From Paraburkholderia terricola (GTDB lineage: Bacteria > Pseudomonadota > Gammaproteobacteria > Burkholderiales > Burkholderiaceae), in contig NZ_FRAB01000006.1 in assembly GCF_900142195.1 (NCBI RefSeq), forward strand, positions 1-64,000: 64,000 nt of DNA, given 5' to 3'. The translations under genes were made by a program, and so were the position numbers. Within the stretch, counting starts at the first letter, position 1, and each line of letters starts with the position of its first letter. The notes beneath the pieces are model-generated. The model saw only the letters and a program-made list of their open reading frames with translations, was not told the origin of the DNA and searched no databases. This document shows, piece by piece, positions 34,079 to 43,736 of the stretch.

Positions 34079-35689
34079 TTAGCTGCCGCGACGCGCCGTG
34101 CGCGGGCCGTCGCTGCGGCGTGCGCCGAAGCCGCCGTCACGCGAACCGCCGTAGCCTTCACGCGAACCGCCGCCAGCCGACTTGCCGGCCCAGCCGCCGC
34201 CGTTGCCGCTACCGCTGCGTGCACCGCCGCCGTTGCCGGCCGGCTTGCCCGCGCCGCTGCCGCTACCGAAGCGACGGCCGCCGCCGTTGCCGCCGCCCGG
34301 ACGGCCGCGGCCGCCAAAGCCAGGACGACCCGTGCCCGACGGAGCCGACTTGCGCGGCTCGAAACCCTCGACGACGTTGACCGCCAGCGGAGTGCGCACG
34401 AAGCGCTCGATGCGCTTCAACGCGCCCTGTTCCGCGTGATGCACGAGGCTCACCGCGATACCCGAGCGGCCCGCACGGCCGGTACGGCCGATACGGTGCA
34501 CGTAGTCTTCAGCGAACTTCGGCAGATCGTAGTTGAACACGTGCGTGATGCCCGGAATGTCGATGCCGCGAGCGGCGACGTCCGTTGCCACCAGCACGCG
34601 CACCCGGCGCTCGCGCAGTGCGCGGATCGTGCGGTTGCGTGCGCCTTGCGGCAGGTCGCCGTGCAGCGCGGCCGATTCGAAACCGGCGTCGGCCAGGCGG
34701 CCGGCCAACTGGTCGGCGTCCATCTTGGTTGCCGTGAAGACGATAGCCTGATCGAGGCCGGCGTCGCGCAGCAGATGGTCCAGCAGGCGATCCTTGTGAT
34801 CGCGGTCATCCACGTAGTGGACGGTTTGCGCGATGTTGGTGCGCTGTTCGAGGCGCTGAACGATCTCGATACGCTCCGGATCTTTCAGCAGGCGGCCGGT
34901 CAGCGAGCCGATCTTGCCGTCGAGCGTGGCCGAGAACAACATGGTTTGACGCGTGGCCGGCGTGGCCGCGACGATCGTTTCGATGTCTTCGATGAAGCCC
35001 ATGTCGAGCATGCGGTCGGCTTCGTCGAGCACGAGGATCTGCAGTTGCGACAGATCGATGCGACCGCGCTCCAGGTGGTCGATCAGACGGCCCGGCGTGG
35101 CGACCAGGATTTCCGGGTTCTTCGCCAGCAGCATCAACTGTTGGCCGTAAGCGACGCCGCCCAGAATGCTGACGGTGCGCAGACGCTTGAGGTGCTTGCC
35201 GTACGTGGCGGCGGCGGTCGTGACCTGCATCGCCAGTTCGCGAGTCGGCGTCAGCACCAGCATGGTCGGACGGGCAACCGGTTGCGGACGGCGCGTGCGG
35301 GCGCCGTCAGCCGGACGCGGTTCGCGCGGCTGGCTGGCTTGCGCCTTTTGCAGTTGCGAGAAACGCTCGATGGCGGGCAGCATGAACGCGGCGGTCTTGC
35401 CCGAACCGGTCGGGCTCGAGACCATCAGGTCGCGGCCGGCGATAGCGGCCGGGATGGCGCGTTGCTGAACCGGCGTCGGGTTCTGATAGCCAGCGGCGGT
35501 CAGCGCGGAGACGACGTCCGCGGACAGACCGAGCGACGCGAACGTCGGGCCGGTGGGCTCAGCCGCGACAGCCGCGACGGCTTCCGGAGCGGCAGCAGCG
35601 GCTGCGGCTTGCACGGGTGCGTCGGCGAGACCGAGGGCTTGATCGGCGATGGCGTTCAACGGGCTGCTGGAGGTATTGCTCGAAGTCAT
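34079..35689 (-). CDS. rhlE: DEAD-box RNA helicase, RhlE-type with RGG/glycine-rich tail
   Basis: This 536-residue ATP-dependent RNA helicase should remodel ribosomal or mRNA structures. An Ala-rich leader of about 60 residues precedes the core. Core motifs in order are FASLGLSADVVSAL (Q-motif region), SPTGSGKTAAF, TPTRELA, LDEADRMLDMGF, SAT, the GDLPQGARN region, ATDVAARGIDIPGI and HRIGRTGRAGRSG. From about residue 440 the tail is Gly/Arg/Ser rich (GRGRPGGGNGGGRRFGSGSG onward), an RNA-binding region. The ATG at 35689 follows AAGGATT. The upstream 476 bp have no other gene and may hold a long leader, as in cold-inducible helicases (inference). Confidence 0.93.
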   Translation of the reverse strand: MTSSNTSSSPLNAIADQALGLADAPVQAAAAAAAPEAVAAVAAEPTGPTFASLGLSADVVSALTAAGYQNPTPVQQRAIPAAIAGRDLMVSSPTGSGKTAAFMLPAIERFSQLQKAQASQPREPRPADGARTRRPQPVARPTMLVLTPTRELAMQVTTAAATYGKHLKRLRTVSILGGVAYGQQLMLLAKNPEILVATPGRLIDHLERGRIDLSQLQILVLDEADRMLDMGFIEDIETIVAATPATRQTMLFSATLDGKIGSLTGRLLKDPERIEIVQRLEQRTNIAQTVHYVDDRDHKDRLLDHLLRDAGLDQAIVFTATKMDADQLAGRLADAGFESAALHGDLPQGARNRTIRALRERRVRVLVATDVAARGIDIPGITHVFNYDLPKFAEDYVHRIGRTGRAGRSGIAVSLVHHAEQGALKRIERFVRTPLAVNVVEGFEPRKSAPSGTGRPGFGGRGRPGGGNGGGRRFGSGSGAGKPAGNGGGARSGSGNGGGWAGKSAGGGSREGYGGSRDGGFGARRSDGPRTARRGS

Positions 35690-36166
35690 GTGAATCCTTA
35701 AAACACAGGGAATTAAAACGTCGGCGCCAATCGGCATACCCAAGTCGTCGGATTCAGCGAGCAAAGAAGCAGCGAGCAAATCGAAAAACGGGGGCAGCTC
35801 GCAGCAATGAAGGCGAGCTTTTCGTTAGAAGCTGTATCGGATGCGACATGCCAACACGGCGTGCCGCCAGCCTGGGACATGATCGCCCGTAGGGGGCTAG
35901 GCAGGAGGGGACAGGTTCTAAACTGGATTGGAGCTAAACGCTACGAGGCGCTGCGCCGCAAGGGCCGCTAGGAGAAAGCCGGGCAAAGCAGTGAAGCGCA
36001 GGCGGCATTGTATCGACTTTTGTTGCACCGCGCCACTGTTAGGACGTTTCTTACTGAAAAAGTTTGCTCGGGCTGCTAGCGGGTTGCCGCCTGACGCCGA
36101 TTGGCTGGCGAATCGGCCCGTCAGAGCGGGCTGATCACACGACGCCGTTATGTCGATGCGGCCGGC
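35690..36166. other. Intergenic region upstream of rhlE
   Basis: 477 bp without a supported gene. On the minus strand TACAAT (complement at 36007-36012) is a possible -10, without a good -35. Open frames here lack ribosome-binding sites. It may be the rhlE 5' leader plus the 3' region of the acyl-CoA-binding protein gene. Confidence 0.4.
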
Positions 36167-36436
36167 TTACGCCGATGCGCCGCTTTTGAGCGATTCGACG
36201 AGTTCCACGTATTGCTGCTTCGCGGCGTCCCGATCGGTGCCCTTGAGCGTCGCCCAGGCGTCGTACTTGTATTTGCCGACGATATCGGTAAAGCCCGGTT
36301 TGTCGCCGTGCACGTCGCCTTCGGTGGCCTGCTTGAAGAGTGCATAGAGACGCAGCAGAGTGAGATTGCCAGGACGCTCGGGCAGTTGCTTGACGTCTTC
36401 CTGGGCTTGAGTGAATTGCGCGTTGATGTCGGTCAT
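36167..36436 (-). CDS. Acyl-CoA-binding protein (ACBP)
   Basis: This 89-residue four-helix protein of the ACBP family binds medium/long acyl-CoA esters in the cytosol. Signature residues are present: LLRLYALFKQATEGD on helix 2 and KYKYDAWATLKG on helix 3, including the lysine/tyrosine ligands. The start at 36436 follows CGGAGG. It is monocistronic and lies divergently from tsaB. Confidence 0.93.
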   Translation of the reverse strand: MTDINAQFTQAQEDVKQLPERPGNLTLLRLYALFKQATEGDVHGDKPGFTDIVGKYKYDAWATLKGTDRDAAKQQYVELVESLKSGASA

Positions 36437-36600
36437 TGTTGTTTTGCCTCCGGGCGGGTTGGGGTGGGTTGGGCTGACGATCATAACAACTGGATACCGC
36501 CGCGTGCCCGAGGGCGCACTCCAAACACCGGCCGATGCCAGGCGCGCGTGGGCGTCCCAAAACCGCATCCGCGTGCGCGGTGCCGATTACAATACCGTCC

Positions 36601-37401
36601 ATGACTCAAACTGTGCTCCTCGCCCTCGATACCTCGACCGAATTCTGCTCGGTGGCGCTGTTATCGGCCGCGGCCGGCGCGCCGGGCCACTCGTCCGCGC
36701 AGCCTCATATCTGGTTGCGCCATGAGCAGACCGGCGCGGTCTCGAGCACGCGTCTGCTGCCCGCCATCCGCGAACTGTTCGACGAAGCGGGCCTTAAGCT
36801 GGCCGATTGCCACGCCATTGCGTTCGGCTCCGGTCCCGGCTCGTTCACGGGTTTGCGCACGGCGACCGGCGTCGCTCAAGGTCTCGCGTTCGGCCTGAAC
36901 CTGCCGGTGGTGCCGATCAGCACGCTGCTGGCCTGCGCGGAGAGCGCCAGGCTGCGCGACCCGTCGGCCACGCGCGTGCTGGCCGCCCTCGACGCCCGCA
37001 TGGACGAAATCTATTGGGCCGACTACGCGTGGGACGACGCGCAAGGCGAATGGCGCACGCTCCAGGCGGCTTCGCTGGATACGCCGGACCGGCTGGTCTT
37101 GCCCGACGTCCCCTTCACGCTCGCGGGCAATGCCGCGGCGGCCTTCGGCGCGCGGCTACCCGCCGTTGCCGCCGCGCGAACCGTCGACGGCGAAGCACTG
37201 CCGCACGCCGTGCCTCTGGCGCACGCGGCGCTGCGCGCGTTGCGCGCCGGCCGCACGGTGCCCGCGGATCAGGCCGCGCCGGAATACGTGCGCGACAAGG
37301 TCGCGCAAACCACGGCGGAGCGCGTCGCCGATAAAGCGGCCAAGGCCGGGCAAGCCGCGAGGCTCGCGCACGAAGCGCGGCAGGGCGAGGCCGGGCAATG
37401 A
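36601..37401 (+). CDS. tsaB: tRNA N6-threonylcarbamoyladenosine biosynthesis protein TsaB
   Basis: This 266-residue ASKHA-fold protein partners TsaD and TsaE for the t6A37 modification of ANN-decoding tRNAs. It has the N-terminal phosphate strand LLALDTSTEFCSVAL and the signature GPGSFTGLR. The C-terminus is an Ala/Lys/Arg-rich helix (RVADKAAKAGQAARLAHEARQG) longer than in E. coli TsaB. It opens a tight operon: its TGA overlaps the rimI ATG. Confidence 0.95.
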   Translation: MTQTVLLALDTSTEFCSVALLSAAAGAPGHSSAQPHIWLRHEQTGAVSSTRLLPAIRELFDEAGLKLADCHAIAFGSGPGSFTGLRTATGVAQGLAFGLNLPVVPISTLLACAESARLRDPSATRVLAALDARMDEIYWADYAWDDAQGEWRTLQAASLDTPDRLVLPDVPFTLAGNAAAAFGARLPAVAAARTVDGEALPHAVPLAHAALRALRAGRTVPADQAAPEYVRDKVAQTTAERVADKAAKAGQAARLAHEARQGEAGQ

Positions 37402-37892
37402 GCGGCGTGTTGCTGGCGGACCGCTATATGTCGCCGATGACCGAGGGCGATCTCGACGAGGTCGCGGCCATCGAAAAGCTTGCTTATGAATTCCCCTGGA
37501 GCCGCGGTAATTTCGGCGATTCGCTGCGCAACGGCTATTTCGGCGTCTGTCTGCGGCACGTCACGGGTACGCTGATCGGCTATTGCGTATTGATGCCGGT
37601 GGTCGATGAAATGCATCTGCTCAACTTATGTGTGACGCCCGCCGCGCAGGGCGCCGGCGCCGGGCTCGCGCTGCTGCGCGAGGCGGTGCGCATCACGCGC
37701 GCCGAGAAACTCGAAGGCCTGCTGCTCGAAGTGCGACCGTCGAATCATCGGGCGATCCGGCTTTACGAACGTTTTGGCTTTGCGTCGATCGGCCGGCGCA
37801 AGAATTATTATCCGGCGCGGCATCGCAGCCGGGAGGACGCCATCGTGATGCGTTACTCGTTTGCCACGGAGGGCGCAGATGGCGCTGCATGA
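37398..37892 (+). CDS. rimI: Ribosomal protein bS18 alanine N-acetyltransferase RimI
   Basis: This 164-residue GNAT enzyme acetylates the N-terminus of ribosomal protein S18. It contains the strand LLNLCVTPAAQGAGAGLALLREAV (split here by reading: CVTP, then QGAGAG, the CoA loop). Its catalytic region is RLYERFGFASIGRRKNYYP, with the tyrosine and glutamate typical of RimI. It overlaps tsaB by 4 bp (ATGA) and the next gene by 14 bp. The tsaB-rimI pairing is conserved in proteobacteria. Confidence 0.93.
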   Translation: MSGVLLADRYMSPMTEGDLDEVAAIEKLAYEFPWSRGNFGDSLRNGYFGVCLRHVTGTLIGYCVLMPVVDEMHLLNLCVTPAAQGAGAGLALLREAVRITRAEKLEGLLLEVRPSNHRAIRLYERFGFASIGRRKNYYPARHRSREDAIVMRYSFATEGADGAA

Positions 37893-39054
37893 ATCGGTAC
37901 TGGAAGAGTTTGGGCTGACGCCGCTGTGGGTGCGGCGCGGAATGGCGGCGGCGCGGGAAGCGGTCGCCGAGGCCGGCGTCGAGCCGGATGCCGCGGCGTT
38001 AGCGGAGCACGGCGCGCGCGGTGACGATCAACGCTTCGCGGCGCGCGAGCCGGCTTCGGTTGGGCGCGAGCAGGGCGGCAGCCAGTCCGCTCGCACGGAG
38101 AGCGCCGAGCGGCCCGCGATGCGCGCGGGCGAAACCCGGCCCGTCGGCTCCGCGCAAGCGGAGGTCGAGCGGCGTGGGGCGAATCGTGCGGAGCCGTCGT
38201 CACAGTCGGGCGAACCGCGCGGTCGGTTCGACCGCGAGGCTTCGGCACGCACAAGCGAGTCGGCGCCGCCGACGCAGGCTGGCGGGCAGGCCGAGCGTCG
38301 CGCGCCGTTGGCGGAACCGCGTCAGCCGCAATCACCGCGGTCCGGCGCTGCCGAGCGGGCGCAATTCGACGCGCCGCCCGACGACGATTTCGCGTGGTTC
38401 GACGATCTGCCCACCGACGCGCACGTCGCCGCCGAAGCCCGCCATGAAACCCCCGAACCGCCCGCGATCCACACGCTCGACTGGGACTCGTTGAGCGAGC
38501 GCGTCGCCGGCTGTCAACGCTGCCGGCTGTGCGAGAAGCGCACGAACACGGTGTTCGGTGTCGGCGATCGCAACGCCGACTGGATGCTGATCGGCGAAGC
38601 GCCCGGTGAAAACGAAGACCGTCTCGGTGAGCCGTTCGTCGGCCAGGCCGGCAAGCTGCTCGACAACATGCTGCGATCGCTCACGCTCGCGCGCGACGCC
38701 AACGTCTATATCGCGAATGTGATCAAGTGCCGCCCGCCCGGCAACCGCAATCCCGAGCCGGACGAGGTCGCGCGTTGCGAGCCGTATCTGCAACGCCAGG
38801 TGGCGCTGGTCAAGCCGAAGCTGATCGTCGCGCTGGGCCGCTTTGCCGCGCAAAGTCTGCTGAAAACCGACGCGAGCATTTCGTCGCTGCGCGGCCGCGT
38901 GCACGAATACGAGGGCGTGCCGGTCATCGTCACCTATCACCCGGCGTATCTGCTGCGCAGCCTGCCCGACAAGGCGAAGGCGTGGGCCGACCTGTGCCTC
39001 GCGCGCGATACGTGGCGCGCGGCCGGCGGCGCGTCGTCGAACGTGGCGCAGTGA
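37879..39054 (+). CDS. Type-4 uracil-DNA glycosylase with long disordered N-terminal extension
   Basis: The last 190 residues of this 391-residue protein form a family-4 (UDGa) uracil-DNA glycosylase. Its [4Fe-4S] cysteines are Cys212, Cys215, Cys284 and Cys300, with the spacing of the Thermotoga enzyme (3, 69 and 16). The water-activating motif is GEAPGE (239-244) and the HPAYLLR motif has His354. It removes uracil from DNA in base-excision repair. Residues about 40-195 are Ala/Arg/Glu/Ser-rich with no hydrophobic core and look disordered; family-4 enzymes are usually about 190-250 residues. The ATG at 37879 has GGAGG and overlaps rimI by 14 bp. A TTG upstream is unlikely. Confidence 0.92.
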   Translation: MALHESVLEEFGLTPLWVRRGMAAAREAVAEAGVEPDAAALAEHGARGDDQRFAAREPASVGREQGGSQSARTESAERPAMRAGETRPVGSAQAEVERRGANRAEPSSQSGEPRGRFDREASARTSESAPPTQAGGQAERRAPLAEPRQPQSPRSGAAERAQFDAPPDDDFAWFDDLPTDAHVAAEARHETPEPPAIHTLDWDSLSERVAGCQRCRLCEKRTNTVFGVGDRNADWMLIGEAPGENEDRLGEPFVGQAGKLLDNMLRSLTLARDANVYIANVIKCRPPGNRNPEPDEVARCEPYLQRQVALVKPKLIVALGRFAAQSLLKTDASISSLRGRVHEYEGVPVIVTYHPAYLLRSLPDKAKAWADLCLARDTWRAAGGASSNVAQ

Positions 39055-40052
39055 TGGCCTCGGACGGGCCGACGGCGGCCCCCGCCGCCGCGCCCGGCGC
39101 TTATGCCGCGCTGCTGGATCCATTGCTCGCTTCGTTGCGTGATGCGGCGGTGCGCGATCTCGCGTGGCTGCTGCTGAGCGCCGATCTGTTGCGCGCGCAG
39201 CCGCCAGTGGGCGCGCTCGCGAATCCTTTCGAAACGCCGCTCGAAGCCGCCGCCACCGTCGACTGGCTGCGCGCGCTCGACGCCGCGCCAGAACCCTTGC
39301 ATCGCGATCTCGCGGCGACGCGCGTCACGCGTCTGGGCCGCTACGCCGAACGTCTGCTCGCGTGGTTTTTGCAGCATGGACCGGCGGCGCGGCTGGTCGC
39401 GGCGAGTGTGCCGCTGCGGCGCGCGGGCGTCACGCTCGGCGAATGCGATTTCCTCGTGCAGACGCAACAGGGCGCGCGGCAGCATTGGGAACTGGCCGTG
39501 AAGTGCTATCTGCACGCCGGCGAAGGGCGCGCGCGCCTCGCGGATTACGTCGGCCCGAATCTGAAAGACCGCTTCGATCTGAAGCTGGCGCATGTGCTCA
39601 ATCATCAGTTGCCGCTGAGCGCGCGCGAAGAGTTCGCGTCGGTCGGCCACGAAGGGCCGTGGGCGCCGCGCATGTTCATCAAAGGCTGGCTGTTTTACCG
39701 GCATGGCGAGACGCCGTCCGATCCCGTGGAGCTCGATCCGGCGCATGGACGCGGCTGGTGGGTGACACGCGGCGATTGGCCGGCTTTCGCGGCCGCGCAT
39801 GGACAAAGCTGGCGTGTGTTGCCCCGGCTCGAATGGCTCGCGCCGCGGCATCACGAACGAGATGAGGCGCGGTCCGCGGGTGGTGCTTTCGTCGACGCCG
39901 AATCACTCGCGGCGCAAATCTCGCATCAGCCTGGACCGACGATGGTCGCCGCGTTTGTCTCCGACGGCACGGGCGCGTCGATCGAGCGCTCGCGTGGATT
40001 CATCGTGCCGGACGAGTGGCCGGAGCAGGCGCGGAACTACGCGCGGCAATAG
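39054..40052 (+). CDS. DUF1853-family protein
   Basis: This 332-residue protein starts with an ATG that shares its first base with the TGA of the glycosylase gene (TGATG), so it is the last gene of the tsaB-rimI-glycosylase operon. It carries the DUF1853 features: a helical N-terminus with RDLAWLLLSADLL and a central strand set ECDFLVQTQ and HWELAVKCYLH. That core resembles restriction-endonuclease-like nucleases (D/E-x-K), with acidic residues followed by ELAVK, and is followed by DRFDLKLAHVLNHQL. No biochemical function is known to me. The nuclease resemblance is inference from the motif pattern. Confidence 0.75.
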   Translation: MASDGPTAAPAAAPGAYAALLDPLLASLRDAAVRDLAWLLLSADLLRAQPPVGALANPFETPLEAAATVDWLRALDAAPEPLHRDLAATRVTRLGRYAERLLAWFLQHGPAARLVAASVPLRRAGVTLGECDFLVQTQQGARQHWELAVKCYLHAGEGRARLADYVGPNLKDRFDLKLAHVLNHQLPLSAREEFASVGHEGPWAPRMFIKGWLFYRHGETPSDPVELDPAHGRGWWVTRGDWPAFAAAHGQSWRVLPRLEWLAPRHHERDEARSAGGAFVDAESLAAQISHQPGPTMVAAFVSDGTGASIERSRGFIVPDEWPEQARNYARQ

Positions 40053-40110
40053 CGATAGCGACAGCAACGGTAACGGCAACCGCGCAAGGCGCGCCATGTC
40101 GCCAGTCGCG

Positions 40111-40917
40111 TTACCACCACCGATAAAAATGATGCACCGGCCCGACGCCGCTGCCGACGTCGAGCTGATCGCTCGCCTGCAACGCGCCTGTCAGATACTG
40201 CTTGGCGTCGGCCACGGCGCTCGCCAGGTCGCCGCGTTGCGGAATCAGCGCCGCGATCGCCGACGACAGCGTGCAGCCCGTGCCGTGCGTGTTCTTCACC
40301 GGCACGCGTGGGCCGCCAAGACGCAGCGAGCCGTGCTCCTCGATGAGCCAGTCGGGACTATCCGCCGCGCTCAGATGACCGCCCTTCATCAGCACCGCGC
40401 GCGCCCCGAGCGCGCGCAGCGCTTCGCCTTGCGCGACCATGCCGGCTTCGTCGGCCGCGGGCTGCACGCCGAGCAAGGCGGCGGCTTCCGGCAGATTGGG
40501 CGTGAGCAGGTCGGCGAGCGGCAGCAGTTCGTCGCGCACCACCGCGACCGCATCGGGCAGCAGCAGCGCGTGATTGCTCTTCGAGATCATCACCGTGTCC
40601 AGCACGATGTGCTTCGGCTTGTGCCGGCGCAGCGCATCGGCGACCACGCGCGCGATCGGCGCATTCGCGAGCATGCCGATCTTCACGGCGTCGATACGGA
40701 TATCGTCGAACACCGCGTCGAGTTGCGCGGTAACGAACGCGGGGTCCGGCGCGTGAATCGCCGTGACGCCGCGCGTGTTCTGCGCGGTGAGCGCGGTGAT
40801 CACGCTCGCGCCGTAGGCGCCGAGCGCCGAGAAGGTCTTCAGATCGGCCTGAATGCCGGCGCCGCCGCCGGAATCGGAACCGGCGATCGTCAGCACATTC
40901 GGAATCGGTTGAGTCAT
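40111..40917 (-). CDS. thiD: Hydroxymethylpyrimidine/phosphomethylpyrimidine kinase
   Basis: This 268-residue ribokinase-fold enzyme makes HMP-pyrophosphate for thiamine synthesis. It starts with the substrate-binding motif TIAGSDSGGGAGIQADLKTF. The anion-hole motif NTHGTGCTLSSAIAAL has the catalytic Cys/Gly region. VLMKGGH is also typical. It follows lplT by 57 bp on the same strand and is convergent with the DUF1853 gene. Thiamine is also the cofactor of the E1 paralogue in this window, though there is no direct link. Confidence 0.95.
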   Translation of the reverse strand: MTQPIPNVLTIAGSDSGGGAGIQADLKTFSALGAYGASVITALTAQNTRGVTAIHAPDPAFVTAQLDAVFDDIRIDAVKIGMLANAPIARVVADALRRHKPKHIVLDTVMISKSNHALLLPDAVAVVRDELLPLADLLTPNLPEAAALLGVQPAADEAGMVAQGEALRALGARAVLMKGGHLSAADSPDWLIEEHGSLRLGGPRVPVKNTHGTGCTLSSAIAALIPQRGDLASAVADAKQYLTGALQASDQLDVGSGVGPVHHFYRWW

Positions 40918-40974
40918 GGCAAGGCGGGAAGGTGGAGGGCGCGGACATGACGGGAGCGGGGCCCCCGCCGCGGG

Positions 40975-42282
40975 TCAATGCTTGACTTCGCCGATCAGCG
41001 CGACGGAGTCGAACGCGCGCTGATTCGCCTGGTGACGGCGCATCACGACCCACATCATCAGGCAGACGAAGGTGCCGAACAGCACGATCACCGCCGCGAC
41101 CGGCACGTCGAGCCACACCAGCACCGCGTACAGGCACAGCATGACGAGCACCGAGAGATTTTCGTTGAAGTTCTGCACGGCGATGGAGTGACCCGCCGAC
41201 AACAGCACATGGCCGCGATGCTGCAGCAGCGCATTCATCGGCACGACAAAAAAGCCCGAGAGGCCGCCGACGATCATCAGGAAGATGTACGCGACAATCA
41301 GGTAGCCCGGCACGTGCACGCGGCCGAAATACAGCCCCCAATGCGCGGGGAACAGATCGCGCGTATAGAACGCCATCAGCATCACGGCGGCGCCCATGAT
41401 GATGCCGACCGGCAGCACCGAGAGCGACTTCTTCAACGGCACGCGCGAGGCCGCGAAGATCGCGCCGGCCGCCACGCCGACGGCGACCACCGCCTGCAGG
41501 ACCGCCGCTTCCGAGAGCGACATGTTGAGCGACACTTCGGCCCACTTCAGCACGATGAATTGCAGCGTTGCGCCCGCGCCCCAGAACAGCGTCGTCACGG
41601 CGAGCGAAATCTGGCCGAGCTTGTCACGCCACAGCACGACGAAACAGTCGGCGAAATCGGTGACCAGTTTGATCGGGCCGCGTTCCTGTTTCGGATAACG
41701 CGCGCCGGTGTCGGGAATGCGCAGATTGAACAGCGCGGCGATCACGTAGATTCCCATGATGATCAGCATGGCCGCTTCGGCTGGCGTGTTGACGGTGGGA
41801 ATGTGGTGCCTGAGGATCGGTGCTGCAATGTGCGGGCTGATCAGCGCGCCGCCGAGCACGGTGCCGAGAATGATCGAGCCGACCGTGGTGCCTTCGATCC
41901 AGCCGTTCGCGGCGACCAGCCGGTCAGGCGGCAGCAGTTCGGTGAGAATGCCGTACTTGGCCGGCGAATAGGCCGCCGCGCCAAAGCCGACGATGCCATA
42001 CGCGAGCAGCGGATGCGCGCCCGCCAGCATCGTGAGGCAACCGACCACCTTGATGGTGTTGGTGATGAACATCACGTGCCCTTTGGGACGCGAGTCGGCG
42101 AAGGCGCCCACGAAAGCGGCAAGAACGACGTACGACAGCACGAAGAACAGCTTGAGCAGCGGCGTCATCCAGTTCGGAGCGTGGAGATCTTTCAGCAGTG
42201 CGATAGCGGCGATCAGAAGCGCATTGTCGGCCAGCGACGAGAAAAACTGCGCGGCCATGATGGTGTAAAAACCTTTTTTCAT
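40975..42282 (-). CDS. lplT: Lysophospholipid transporter LplT (MFS)
   Basis: This 435-residue inner-membrane MFS protein starts MKKGFYTIMAAQFFSSLADNALLIAAIALL, the conserved beginning of LplT. It has PAKYGILTELLP after segment 4, the LplT signature. LplT flips lysophospholipids into the cytoplasm for reacylation. It is slightly longer than E. coli LplT (397), with a cytoplasmic loop around KQERGPIKLVTDF. Upstream in-frame codons (from 42372) lack the hydrophobic start, so the ATG at 42282 is preferred. No aas acyltransferase gene is adjacent; thiD is downstream and alr is divergent. Confidence 0.93.
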   Translation of the reverse strand: MKKGFYTIMAAQFFSSLADNALLIAAIALLKDLHAPNWMTPLLKLFFVLSYVVLAAFVGAFADSRPKGHVMFITNTIKVVGCLTMLAGAHPLLAYGIVGFGAAAYSPAKYGILTELLPPDRLVAANGWIEGTTVGSIILGTVLGGALISPHIAAPILRHHIPTVNTPAEAAMLIIMGIYVIAALFNLRIPDTGARYPKQERGPIKLVTDFADCFVVLWRDKLGQISLAVTTLFWGAGATLQFIVLKWAEVSLNMSLSEAAVLQAVVAVGVAAGAIFAASRVPLKKSLSVLPVGIIMGAAVMLMAFYTRDLFPAHWGLYFGRVHVPGYLIVAYIFLMIVGGLSGFFVVPMNALLQHRGHVLLSAGHSIAVQNFNENLSVLVMLCLYAVLVWLDVPVAAVIVLFGTFVCLMMWVVMRRHQANQRAFDSVALIGEVKH

Positions 42283-42499
42283 CTGATGCGATGCTGTCCT
42301 CGCTGCGGCCTGTCCGCCCCGGCCGCGTGCAAGGCGTCCGGGCTTATGCCGTTCGAAATGGGTTGTGCGCACGGCTTTATATCATGAAAATAGATGGATT
42401 CGGACTAGCAGAATCCTTGATCGCACCGCCCAGCGGCGGACTGGCATTGAAAACGCCCTGTAAGCCGCTGATTCGCAAGCGTCTTTACGAAAATATCCC

Positions 42500-43570
42500 A
42501 TGCCGCGCCCCCTCTCAGCCACGATTCATACCTCCGCACTCGCCAATAACCTCGCCGTCGCCCGGCGCTACGCGCCAAAGTCGAAGATCTGGGCCGTCGT
42601 GAAGGCGAACGCTTACGGGCACGGCCTCGCGCGCGCTTTTCCGGGCCTGCGCGCAACCGACGGCTTCGGGTTGCTGGACCTCGAAGAAGCCGTGAAGTTG
42701 CGTGAATTAGGGTGGGCCGGCCCAATTTTATTGCTCGAAGGCTTTTTTCGTCCGACCGATATCGACGTGATCGACCGCTACAGCCTGACCACGGCGCTGC
42801 ACTCGGACGAACAGTTGCGCATGCTTGAAATGGCGCGCCTCTCCAAGCCCGTCAACATCCAGTTGAAGATGAACAGCGGCATGAACCGCCTCGGCTACAC
42901 GCCGGAAAAATTCCGCGCCGCATGGGAGCGCGCGCGCGCCTGCCAGGGCGTCGGCCAGATCACGTTGATGACCCACTTCGCGGACGCCGACGGCGAACGC
43001 GGCGTCGCGCATCAGATGGACGCCTTCGAGCGCGGCGCGCAAGGCATCGCCGGCGCGCGCAGCCTCGCCAATTCGGCGGCCACGCTGTGGCATCCCGAAA
43101 CGCACTTCGACTGGGTGCGTCCGGGCATCATTCTGTACGGCGCGTCGCCCTCGGGCGTGACGGCCGCGATCGCGGGCACCGGGCTGCAGCCGGCCATGAC
43201 GCTCAGTTCGGAATTGATCGCCGTGCAAACCATCGGCGAAGGCCAGACGGTCGGCTACGGCTCCTTGTTCAAGGCGCGCGCGCCGATGCGCATCGGCGTG
43301 GTGGCCTGCGGCTACGCGGACGGCTATCCGCGCATCGCCCCGGAAGGCACGCCGGTGATCGTCGACGGCGTGCGCACGCGGGTCGTCGGGCGCGTCTCGA
43401 TGGACATGCTCACGGTCGACCTGACGCCGATCCCGACCGCCAACGTCGGCTCGCGCGTCGAGTTGTGGGGCGCCTCGCTGCCGATCGACGACGTCGCGCA
43501 GGCATGCGGCACGATCGGCTACGAGCTGATGTGCGCGGTGGCGCCGCGCGTGCAGGTGCGCGCCGAGTAG
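42500..43570 (+). CDS. alr: Alanine racemase
   Basis: This 356-residue PLP enzyme supplies D-alanine for peptidoglycan. It has the PLP lysine Lys35 in [11 protein letters not shown] and the likely catalytic tyrosine Tyr253 in GYGSLF. The substrate-region sequences MDMLTVDLT and NSGMNRLGY are also present. The length fits Alr/DadX (about 356). No dadA gene is adjacent, so a biosynthetic rather than catabolic role is likelier. It is divergent from lplT, with 217 bp between starts. Confidence 0.96.
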   Translation: MPRPLSATIHTSALANNLAVARRYAPKSKIWAVVKANAYGHGLARAFPGLRATDGFGLLDLEEAVKLRELGWAGPILLLEGFFRPTDIDVIDRYSLTTALHSDEQLRMLEMARLSKPVNIQLKMNSGMNRLGYTPEKFRAAWERARACQGVGQITLMTHFADADGERGVAHQMDAFERGAQGIAGARSLANSAATLWHPETHFDWVRPGIILYGASPSGVTAAIAGTGLQPAMTLSSELIAVQTIGEGQTVGYGSLFKARAPMRIGVVACGYADGYPRIAPEGTPVIVDGVRTRVVGRVSMDMLTVDLTPIPTANVGSRVELWGASLPIDDVAQACGTIGYELMCAVAPRVQVRAE

Positions 43571-43736
43571 GCGGTTTCTTCCGGTAGCGCGTGCGGCGTT
43601 TGCACACCGACGGGCGAGCCGCCAATGGCGGTCCGCGTATATCGGCTCGGTGGCCGCATGGGTTGCCGACCAATCACTCGCCGAACTCTCCTCACCGAGC
43701 CCACCCTCCCAAGAACAGCAATACAGGCAATCGCGC

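Noticed and set aside
36101-36604. Plus-strand open frame over the acyl-CoA-binding protein gene
   Set aside because: The opposite strand encodes an intact ACBP with a good ribosome-binding site; the plus-strand frame lacks both.
37861-37878. TTG start for the uracil-DNA glycosylase gene
   Set aside because: The ATG at 37879 has GGAGG at good spacing; the TTG has none.
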